Positions 1 through 5,330 of a stretch of DNA of 8,579 bases are shown here, one piece after another. The position numbers were made by a program, and so were the translations under genes. Source of the DNA: Candidatus Thiodictyon intracellulare (GTDB lineage: Bacteria > Pseudomonadota > Gammaproteobacteria > Chromatiales > Chromatiaceae). Location: positions 1 to 8,579 of the forward strand of contig JADNEJ010000363.1 of assembly GCA_016292295.1 (NCBI GenBank). The letters are read 5' to 3'. The notes beneath the pieces were generated by a model. It searched no databases, had not been told where the DNA came from, and saw only the letters and a program-made list of their open reading frames with translations. How positions within the stretch are numbered: the first letter of the stretch is position 1; each line of letters begins with the position of its first letter.

Positions 1-128
1 CGGATCGTCGCGTCCAGATGCCCCAACTCCGCCGCCAGCCGCTGCAATTCCTGGTAACACAGCTGCGCCTGCCCGGCCAACTCGCCCCGCTTCGCCACCA
101 ATACGCTCACTACGTGTAACTCCGCCAT
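1..128 (-). CDS. Small predicted coiled-coil hypothetical protein, 3' end cut by window edge
   Basis: The minus-strand reading begins at an ATG at 126-128 and stays open for 42 codons to the window edge, so only the N-terminus is visible. It starts MAELHVVSVLVAKRGELAG and continues with alternating hydrophobic and Glu/Gln/Arg residues (QELQRLAAELGHLDATIR), which reads as an amphipathic, probably coiled-coil helix. A GAGGAG ribosome binding site lies 8 bases upstream, which supports this start. From memory this resembles a family of short hypothetical proteins that often sit among plasmid or integrated accessory genes. I cannot name a function. It is transcribed in the same direction as dsbD, whose stop lies 118 bases upstream of this start. 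Confidence 0.7.
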   Translation of the reverse strand, partial: MAELHVVSVLVAKRGELAGQAQLCYQELQRLAAELGHLDATI

Positions 129-136
129 GAATCGGG

Positions 137-142
137 CTCCTC
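137..142 (-). promoter_or_regulatory. Ribosome binding site of the partial coiled-coil gene
   Basis: GAGGAG on the minus strand, 8 bases before the ATG at 126-128. It supports that start for the truncated gene at the left edge. Confidence 0.6.
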
Positions 143-246
143 GCTATCGGGTGAGAGGGAGATTCTCCCGGTTCGGTCGGGTCGGATCATGTGCGGCTGC
201 TACATAATGGCGGGTTGGCGCAGTGTTCGACGCCGGGCTGACGGTC

Positions 247-2640
247 TCAGGGGAGAGCCGCCTGCCGCAACTGTTGCACGAACTCAGCCGCTGGCTTGAA
301 CCCGACCTGCCGCAGATCGGCAATCTCGCTCAGCGCGGGCGAGAAGAACAGGATGGCGGGCGGTCCAGGGAGCTTGAAGCGTCCCTGCATCAGGGCCTGG
401 TCGTCCAGGTCGTTGGCGGTGACGTCCGCCCGCAGCAGGACGAACCGCTGTAGCTCACCGATCACCGCGGGATCGCTGAAGGTGTCGCGGTCCATCTCTT
501 TGCAGGAGACGCACCAGTCGGCGTAGAAATCGAGCAGCACCGGTCGCCCCTTTGCCCGCGCGGCGGCCAGTTCCCGGTCCAGGTCCGCCCCGGTCTTGAT
601 GCGCTGGAAGGCGAGGCGTAGCGCGCCGCCGCCCGCCGTGCCGGCCCCGCCCAGGATGCCGCGCAGGGGCTGGAGCGTATCCTTGCCGCCTGCCGCGGCG
701 CCCACCAGCATCAGGGCGCCATAGATCAGCAGGCCTATCCCGAGCCCCTTCCAGAGCTTACTCCAGCCGCTTGCCTCGGGGGGCAGATGAGTGAGCGCAC
801 CCAGGTAGACCGCAGAACCGATGAGCAGCAGGCCCCAGAGCAGCATGGCCACCGCCGTCGGCAGGATGCGCTCCAGGAGCAGGATGGCCACCCCCAGCAG
901 CCCCACGCCGAACACCGCATTGACCGCCCCCATCCAGGCCCCGCTGCGGGGCAGAAACTTGCCGACGGAGGTGCCGATCGCGATGAGCGGCGCCCCCATC
1001 CCCAGGCTCAGGGCGAAGAGCGCCACCGCCCCGAGCACCGCGTCCCCGGTCTGGCTGATATAGATCAGGGCGCCGAAGAGCGGCGGGGCGACGCAGGGAC
1101 CCACGATCAGGGCCGAGAGTATGCCCATGACGGCCACCCCGATCAAGGTGCCGCCCTGCTGCCGGTGGCTGAGCGTCGCGAGCCTGGCGTGCAGCCCAGA
1201 GGTCAGCTGCAGGTGAAAGAAGCCGAACATGGACAGTGCCAGCAGTACGAACACCAGAGCGAATGCACTGATAATAAAGTGGTTTTGGAAGACCACCTGG
1301 AGATTGCCCCCAAACAGCCCCGCCAGCACCCCGGCGAGCGTGTAGGTTAAGGCCATGGCGAGCACATAGATGAGCGACAGGGTGAAAGCCCGGCGGGTGC
1401 TGAGGTCGGCGCCGCGACCGGCGATGATGCCGGACAGGATGGGGATCATGGGAAAGACGCAGGGCGTGAAGGCGAGCAGCAGCCCGAAACCGAAGAAGAG
1501 GCCGACCACCACCCACAGGTTGCCGCCGGCCAGGACCGCCGCGATCCGGTCCTGTTCGGAGGACGATTCCAGGGGCCCTGGCGGGGGCGCCACTGGGAGC
1601 GCCGCCTCACCCGTGTCCGCAACCTCAGCGCCGCCTGGCGCTACCGGCAGCGCCAGCTTGACGCGCCGGGTCTGGGGCGGGTAACAAAGCCCCTGTTGCG
1701 CGCACCCCTGATCCTTGACTACCAGGGTCACCTCGGCCGCCGCGCCGGAGTCATGCACCAGGGGTACCTCCAGCGCCACGCGGCCCCGGTAGACCTCCAC
1801 CTCACCGATGCTGCCGTCCGGCAGTATCCCGTCCTTCTCGACCTCGCCCGGGGGCAGTTGGAAGGCCCCGAGTCTCACCCCGGACGCCCCCTCAAGGGCC
1901 AGGACCAACTTGTCGCGATAGAGATAGGTCCCGGGGGCCAGGTCCCAGGTGAGGTCCAGTCGGTCCAGGGCGGCCACCTCCGCCTGGAAGCGAAAGGCCT
2001 CCTCGACGGTCGGGATCGCGTTGTCCTGCCTGCGCCGTGCGACCGCGCCGATGGCCTTGCCGAGGCCCTGGGCACCGGCGCCGACGGGGGAAGCCAGGAG
2101 CGGCTCGCCGGCCGCCACCGTGATCGCGGCTGGGGTCGCGCCCGGCGTCTGCGCTGGCTCCGGTCGCCGGGCGGCCGCCGCGGCGGGCCGCGGGGGCAGT
2201 CTGACCTCGAGTCGCTGACGCTCGGGCGGGTAGCACAGACCGGCATCGGAGCACCCCTGGGAGGTCGTCTCCAGGATCAGAGTGTCCCCGCTGCCTGCCT
2301 CCCGGGTGAGCGGCAGCAGGACCTCGATCTGGTGGCGATAGACCTGCATCTCGCCGAAGTAGGCGTCCTGCTTCGTCTCGGCGGGCGGTAGCGCCGGCGT
2401 CCCGAGGGCGATCCCGGGGGTCTGCGTCGCAAAGCGCAACTTGCCCTGGTAGAGGTAATAGCCCGCGACGATGCTCCAGCGCACCCGCACCGCGTCCGCC
2501 CCCGCGGCCTGAGCCGCGACCTGGAAGGCCTGTTCCGGCGGCAGAAAGGCCTCATCGGCCAGGGCCGTCAGGCACGCTGCGAGCAGGAGCAACAGGGGCA
2601 GAGACCGGGCCACGGTGCTCAGGTGTCTATTTGGGTGCAT
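247..2640 (-). CDS. dsbD: Thiol:disulfide interchange protein DsbD with two tandem N-terminal alpha domains
   Basis: DsbD takes electrons from cytoplasmic thioredoxin and passes them across the inner membrane to periplasmic reductases such as DsbC and cytochrome c maturation proteins. The order seen is: signal sequence (1-28), first DsbD-alpha domain (about 30-150, Cys130/Cys136), Ala/Pro linker (150-205), second alpha domain (about 208-332, Cys313/Cys319), multi-helix membrane domain (about 374-648, Cys394 in FTPCVFP and Cys516 in VGPCVAPP), and a C-terminal thioredoxin-like gamma domain (about 675-797, Cys710-V-S-Cys713, cis-Pro near 761). The 122-residue gap between the two membrane cysteines equals that in E. 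coli DsbD (163/285). At 797 residues it is much longer than the E. coli protein because the alpha domain is duplicated. The start overlaps the cutA end by 22 bases with only a weak GGATGA upstream, suggesting translational coupling. Residues LAAC at 20-23 resemble a lipobox, but an ALA-DE signal peptidase I site follows, so lipidation is unsettled. Confidence 0.95.
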   Translation of the reverse strand: MHPNRHLSTVARSLPLLLLLAACLTALADEAFLPPEQAFQVAAQAAGADAVRVRWSIVAGYYLYQGKLRFATQTPGIALGTPALPPAETKQDAYFGEMQVYRHQIEVLLPLTREAGSGDTLILETTSQGCSDAGLCYPPERQRLEVRLPPRPAAAAARRPEPAQTPGATPAAITVAAGEPLLASPVGAGAQGLGKAIGAVARRRQDNAIPTVEEAFRFQAEVAALDRLDLTWDLAPGTYLYRDKLVLALEGASGVRLGAFQLPPGEVEKDGILPDGSIGEVEVYRGRVALEVPLVHDSGAAAEVTLVVKDQGCAQQGLCYPPQTRRVKLALPVAPGGAEVADTGEAALPVAPPPGPLESSSEQDRIAAVLAGGNLWVVVGLFFGFGLLLAFTPCVFPMIPILSGIIAGRGADLSTRRAFTLSLIYVLAMALTYTLAGVLAGLFGGNLQVVFQNHFIISAFALVFVLLALSMFGFFHLQLTSGLHARLATLSHRQQGGTLIGVAVMGILSALIVGPCVAPPLFGALIYISQTGDAVLGAVALFALSLGMGAPLIAIGTSVGKFLPRSGAWMGAVNAVFGVGLLGVAILLLERILPTAVAMLLWGLLLIGSAVYLGALTHLPPEASGWSKLWKGLGIGLLIYGALMLVGAAAGGKDTLQPLRGILGGAGTAGGGALRLAFQRIKTGADLDRELAAARAKGRPVLLDFYADWCVSCKEMDRDTFSDPAVIGELQRFVLLRADVTANDLDDQALMQGRFKLPGPPAILFFSPALSEIADLRQVGFKPAAEFVQQLRQAALP

Positions 2641-2954
2641 TGGGTCATCCAGGTGAGGTAGTCGGGCAGCCCTGCGTCGATCGGGAGCGCAATGATCTCC
2701 GGCACCTCGTAGGGGTGCAACCCGCGCAAGGCCTCGGCCAGGGCGGCGAAGCGTCTCGCCACCGTCTTGATCAGGAGCAGGACCTCAGCGTCGCGCTGAA
2801 TCGCCTCCTGCCAGCGGTAGATGGACGTGAGCCCCGGCACCAGGCTCACGCAGGCGGCGAGCCGTTCCTCTACCAGCCGCTCGGCGATGCGGATTGCGCA
2901 CTCCTGGTTCGGGCAGGTGCAGAGCACCAGCCGGTAATCGGTCTCAGCGGTCAT
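2619..2954 (-). CDS. cutA: Divalent-cation tolerance protein CutA
   Basis: CutA proteins are small, very stable trimers with a PII-like fold, linked genetically to copper and divalent metal tolerance; their biochemical role is not settled. The sequence shows the family signatures in order: VLCTCPN near the N-terminus, ERLAACVSLVPG, TSIYRWQ, a central LLLIKT strand, and HPYEVPEIIALPI before a Tyr/Trp-containing C-terminal helix. I chose the ATG at 2952-2954 (111 residues, close to the E. coli length) because TGAGGA lies 6 bases upstream of it. An in-frame ATG at 2964-2966 would add four residues (MRIS) but has poorer spacing from a GAGG. The gene overlaps the start of dsbD by 22 bases in the same direction, as in the cutA-dsbD arrangement of E. 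coli, so the two are almost certainly one operon. Confidence 0.95.
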   Translation of the reverse strand: MTAETDYRLVLCTCPNQECAIRIAERLVEERLAACVSLVPGLTSIYRWQEAIQRDAEVLLLIKTVARRFAALAEALRGLHPYEVPEIIALPIDAGLPDYLTWMTQCTQIDT

Positions 2955-3085
2955 GGAAATCCTCATGCAGCCTCAGGGCGGCGGCCCTTTGCCGACGCAC
3001 TGTGGGATGATAAGGCCCAGGCCCGCCCTTTGCTGCCACTTGAACGCACCGCTCGGGCACAAACCTCGGACTGTCACGTCGGTCC

Positions 3086-3126
3086 GGGGCCGACTAAGGC
3101 CCCCGTGGGAGCGGCGTCCGGCCGCG
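3086..3126 (+). repeat. REP-like sequence with adjacent small hairpin between cutA and fxsA
   Basis: A 6-bp inverted repeat (GGGGCC, six-base loop, GGCCCC; 3086-3103) is followed directly by CGTGGGAGCGGCGTCC and then GGCCGCG (3104-3126). The second part recurs almost exactly at 7205-7227, differing at one base of 23, and shares the GGAGCGGC core with the palindrome at 4484-4505. This matches the style of repetitive extragenic palindromes in gammaproteobacteria. It lies in the 264-base divergent spacer between cutA and fxsA, where I see no confident promoter. Confidence 0.6.
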
Positions 3127-3218
3127 CTCGCCCCCCGCGGGCGGCATTGTCCCCTGCGCCTGAATCAGCATCCCCGGTCGGTTCTCCCGCGTCCCCCACG
3201 CACCCAAAGGTTCATACA

Positions 3219-3684
3219 GTGCCAATTTTTTTCCTGTTGTTCATCGGCCTGTCACTGATCAAGGTCTATTTCCTGATCGAGGTCTGCTCGATCATCGGCG
3301 CCGTCCCCACCATCACCCTGTCCATCCTGTGCGCGATGCTCTGCGCCTGGCTGGTCCGTTGTCAGGGGTTCGGCGTCCTCATGCGGGTGCGCGATTCCCT
3401 GGCCCGCGACGAGGTCCCGGCCCTGGAACTCCTGGACGGCGCCCTGCTCCTAGTCACCAGCCTCTTCCTTCTGCTCCCCAGCGGCCTTGATCATAATTCC
3501 GCCCACCTTGTTCAGTCCCGGCGTCGCCGCTCCCTTTCATAATATGGTGTTGCGCCCGTAAACCCACATGGGCCGGCCGGCCTTGGGCGGATTTGTGATC
3601 AAGGCCCTCCCCGGCTTTCTCACCGATATTGCCGGCTTCCTGCTCCTGATCACGCCCCTGCGCCGCCGGGTGGTCTACCGGTAA
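3219..3684 (+). pseudogene. fxsA: fxsA membrane protein gene interrupted by a small inverted-repeat element
   Basis: FxsA is a small inner-membrane protein; overproduction in E. coli relieves F-plasmid exclusion of phage T7, and its normal role is unclear. The reading begins with GTG at 3219-3221, with AAAGG 8 bases upstream. It encodes an N-terminal hydrophobic helix pair, then the family's SLVRxQG-like stretch (WLVRCQGFGVLMRVRD) and a LELLDGALLLV helix up to LLLP at 3479. There the frame enters inserted DNA and stops at 3540-3542. The missing C-terminus, GFLTDIAGFLLLITPLRRR and then VVYR, resumes at 3613 and ends with TAA at 3682-3684. Removing 133 bases (3480-3612) rejoins LLLP to GFLTD exactly, which is the conserved FxsA sequence. 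The insertion is not a multiple of three, so only a truncated product with a foreign tail can be made, without the last membrane segment. Confidence 0.9.
3480..3606. mobile_element. MITE-like inverted-repeat element inserted in fxsA (copy 1)
   Basis: This roughly 124-127 base element has no room for a transposase. Its left end, GGCCTTGATCATAATTCCGC then CCA (3483-3505), pairs with the right end (3584-3606) over 23 bases with 2 mismatches. The outer 11 bases, GGCCTTGATCA and TGATCAAGGCC, are perfect. CTCCCC stands on both sides (3474-3479 and 3607-3612), consistent with a 6-bp target site duplication if the element includes AGC at 3480-3482. The direct repeat and the clean restoration of fxsA on removal are strong evidence for a transposition event. 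The element body is shared with 4183-4287. The mobilising transposase is not in this window and I do not recognise the family. Confidence 0.85.
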
Positions 3685-3727
3685 GCACTTCAACGGAAAA
3701 ATTTGTGGAGCACCATGCCGTCAAAAT

Positions 3728-4158
3728 CTAATTCGAAAATTTAATTCTAAACTCAGATCAGAATGAATCTATTATTCGATGGATTGCGCAAGCTAATGCA
3801 GTCTTACTCACGTAAGCCAGAGATGGAATCCATTCGTATTTCATTTTACGCCAAAGAATTTCAATGAGATTCAATGCTGGCGAGTATCGCGGAAGAAAGT
3901 ACAGTGCCAACCAGCCATTTTCCCAAAATTCCCTGCGTTCCTTAACTGTCTTGCTCACATGAATCGGCGCGTTATCCAGCACAACAACTATTGGCTCAGT
4001 GAGTAGACTACAAAAATCATCCATAATATTAATCAGCATCAAACTGGTCGTCGGACCGATCCGATTAATTCATAAGCGTCTATCGTTTTCGCCTTCGGAT
4101 TCAAGAAGGCGAGAACATTAATCCGCATAGAATGCGAAGCAGCAATGCGGAGAATTCC
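3728..4158 (-). pseudogene. IS630-type transposase remnant (DDE domain, truncated and frameshifted)
   Basis: The AT-rich minus strand encodes the C-terminal part of an IS630/DDE_3 transposase. Visible are ASHSMRINVLAFLNPK at the upstream end, then IVVVLDNAPIH with the second catalytic Asp, YFLPRYSPALNLIEILW with the catalytic Glu, and RKMKYEW. It is broken in three ways. The N-terminal DNA-binding part and first catalytic Asp are absent. The frame shifts near 4050 between GSV and TTSLMLIN. An in-frame TGA at 3758-3760 stands where a Gly codon is expected, with SEFRIKFSN continuing to the natural TAG at 3728-3730. The longest surviving open stretch is 3758-4042. The low GC compared with its neighbours marks it as acquired. 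The upstream end lies close to inverted-repeat copy 2. No clear IS termini were found. Confidence 0.85.
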
Positions 4159-4287
4159 AGTCCGGCCGATGTCCTGCCAGGCGCCTTGATCATAATTCCG
4201 TCCACTTTGTTCAGTCACAGCGTCGCCGTTCCCTTTCAGAACATTGTCTTACGCGCGAAAACCCACATGGGCCGGCCTTGGGCGGAT

Positions 4288-4440
4288 CCGACAGCGGCAG
4301 AAGTAAGTCAGTGTCGCGGTCCATCGGGTTGAAGCAGCGCATCGGCAGTGGCACTCCGGCCATCGGGCGGCCATCGGAATTGATCCCGACAGTGTACCGA
4401 ACCGCCACCCCGACGGGGCCCCGAAGTCCGACAGGCTGCT
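4288..4440 (-). other. Unidentified coding-like remnant inside copy 2
   Basis: One minus-strand frame reads RYTVGINSDGRPMAGVPLPM and MRCFNPMDRDTDLLLPLSDP with mostly G or C in third positions. It has no ribosome binding site, runs on into the repeat body and I recognise no family. It could be the decayed end of a gene captured by the element, or chance open frame in GC-rich DNA. Confidence 0.25.
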
Positions 4441-4458
4441 AGATCGGGGCACATTCGT

Positions 4459-4505
4459 CGCGGCCGGGGGCCACTCCTACCGCGTAGGAGCGGCCCCCGG
4501 TCGCG
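4459..4505. repeat. Paired REP-like palindrome (REPIN-type)
   Basis: Two 22-base arms, CGCGGCCGGGGGCCACTCC plus TAC (4459-4480) and GTAGGAGCGGCCCCCGGTCG plus CG (4484-4505), are inverted copies with 2 mismatches around a 3-base CGC loop. The GTAGGAGCGGC core resembles the GTGGGAGCGGC of the REP sequences at 3104 and 7205. The arrangement is what paired extragenic palindromes look like, and it lies upstream of the DUF2760 gene. Confidence 0.75.
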
Positions 4506-4547
4506 CCGGGTCGTCGCAAGGGCGAGTGGTCGGAACCATGATCAAGT

Positions 4548-4576
4548 GTCGCAAAAGCCCAGCGGGCTTTTGCGAC
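4548..4576. terminator. Bidirectional terminator-like perfect hairpin
   Basis: GTCGCAAAAGCCC and GGGCTTTTGCGAC form a perfect 13-bp stem around AGC. The A-tract, GC-rich inner stem and T-tract read the same way on both strands, so either direction could be terminated, although the T-run is only four long and lies inside the stem. It abuts the right end of inverted-repeat copy 2 and would shield the DUF2760-Hsp70 operon from upstream transcription. It might instead be an end sequence of a mobile element. Confidence 0.5.
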
Positions 4577-4643
4577 TGCGGTACCATGCGCAGTCTGTCG
4601 CGGCGTCTGTCGCCGCCCTTTCCGGCATCCAAGAGGAACCCCT

Positions 4644-5330
4644 ATGCCAGACCCCCAGTCAAGCCTTGCGCAGCGGTCCAGCACCGCCGCCCGGTCGTTC
4701 GTGAAGTGGCTCGTCGTCGCCGCCACGTGGACCGGCCGGATGCTCCGGCGCCTTGGTATCGCCCTGCTGGTCTTCGGGCGCGCCCTGTACGACCCGGAAT
4801 TTGCCAGCGCCTTCAACCGCCGCTTCAACCCCGCGTTCAACCAAGGCGAGGCCGGCGCCTGGTCCACCGCGGCACCCCCCACGGCGCCGGCTCCGGCCCT
4901 AATGCTAATCAAGACGGTACCGGCGGCCCCGCTGGCTACCCTGGACAAGGCCCCGCCGGATTCCGCCCTGCTGTTGCTCGGGCTCTTCCAGAAGGAGGCG
5001 CGCCTGGTGGATTTCCTCCAGCAGAAGGTCGGTGACTACTCGGACCAGCAGGTCGGCGCCGCCGCCCGGGTCGTGCACCACGGACTGCGCCGGGTGCTGG
5101 ACGACCATGTGACCATTGCTCCGGTGCGTACCGAGCCCGAGGGCGGCCGGGTCACCCTGCAGGCCGGCTTCGACCCGGCCGAAGTCCGTATCACCGGGCA
5201 GTTGGTGGGTGAGCCGCCCTTCCGCGGCACCCTGGTCCACGGCGGTTGGCGCGCCACTGACCTGCGTCTGCCCAAAGTGGTCAGCGGGCGGGACCTGAGC
5301 ATCCTGGCGCCGGCGGAGGTGGAGCTGTGA
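4644..5330 (+). CDS. DUF2760 domain protein, partner of the Hsp70-like gene
   Basis: This 228-residue protein carries a DUF2760 domain at about 107-210. The family hallmarks visible are ALLLLGLFQKEARLVDFLQQ, a DYSDQQVGAAARVVH helix, a GFDPAEVRITG turn, and PPFRGTLVHGGWRATDLRLP near the C-terminus. The N-terminal 50 residues hold a hydrophobic basic stretch (about 18-46: FVKWLVVAATW, then GIALLVFGRAL) that could be one membrane helix or an amphipathic anchor, and an Ala/Pro linker follows (72-106). ATG at 4644 is preceded by AGAGGA 6 bases upstream. The gene ends in a 4-base overlap with the Hsp70-like gene and contains that gene's GGAGGT. DUF2760 genes are commonly found next to divergent Hsp70 genes, so a cochaperone-like or targeting role is plausible. 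No biochemical function is known to me. Confidence 0.9.
   Translation: MPDPQSSLAQRSSTAARSFVKWLVVAATWTGRMLRRLGIALLVFGRALYDPEFASAFNRRFNPAFNQGEAGAWSTAAPPTAPAPALMLIKTVPAAPLATLDKAPPDSALLLLGLFQKEARLVDFLQQKVGDYSDQQVGAAARVVHHGLRRVLDDHVTIAPVRTEPEGGRVTLQAGFDPAEVRITGQLVGEPPFRGTLVHGGWRATDLRLPKVVSGRDLSILAPAEVEL
5315..5320 (+). promoter_or_regulatory. Ribosome binding site that decides the GTG start of the Hsp70-like gene
   Basis: GGAGGT lies inside the last codons of the DUF2760 gene, 6 bases before GTG at 5327. It fixes the non-ATG start and implies coupled translation of the two genes. Confidence 0.75.

Larger units (their letters stand above)
4183..4546. mobile_element. Second, larger copy of the inverted-repeat element (copy 2)
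   Basis: Bases 4183-4287 align with 3484-3592 of copy 1 with about a dozen mismatches and one 4-base gap, including the shared core AAACCCACATGGGCCGGCC. After GGGCGGAT the similarity stops, so the expected right end is not adjacent. A matching end appears instead at 4525-4546: its reverse complement begins CTTGATCATGGTTCCGACC and pairs with CTTGATCATAATTCCGTCC at 4185 onward, about 22 bases with 3 mismatches. The whole may therefore be one element of about 360 bases, or a composite of element fragments. The extra interior (4288-4524) holds an unidentified coding-like stretch and a REP palindrome. I see no target duplication for this copy. Confidence 0.65.

Noticed and set aside
157..169. Short palindrome GGGAGATTCTCCC upstream of the partial left gene
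   Set aside because: Only 5-6 bp arms, no T-run and no second copy; not enough to call an operator or terminator.
758..2391. Several long frames on both strands inside dsbD
   Set aside because: They are alternate frames of dsbD with Arg/Pro/Gly-rich content and no motifs.
2631..3218. Upstream extension of the fxsA frame running across cutA
   Set aside because: It overlaps cutA on the other strand and has no FxsA similarity before 3219, where a GTG with a ribosome site starts the family sequence.
3483..3606. Integron attC site or CRISPR-type repeat as an explanation of the inverted-repeat element
   Set aside because: No integron core sites at the ends, only two copies, no regular spacers, and a target duplication points to transposition.
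3454..3693. A 79-codon minus-strand frame over the element in fxsA
   Set aside because: It spans the insertion and both fxsA halves, so it cannot predate the insertion and is a by-product of it.
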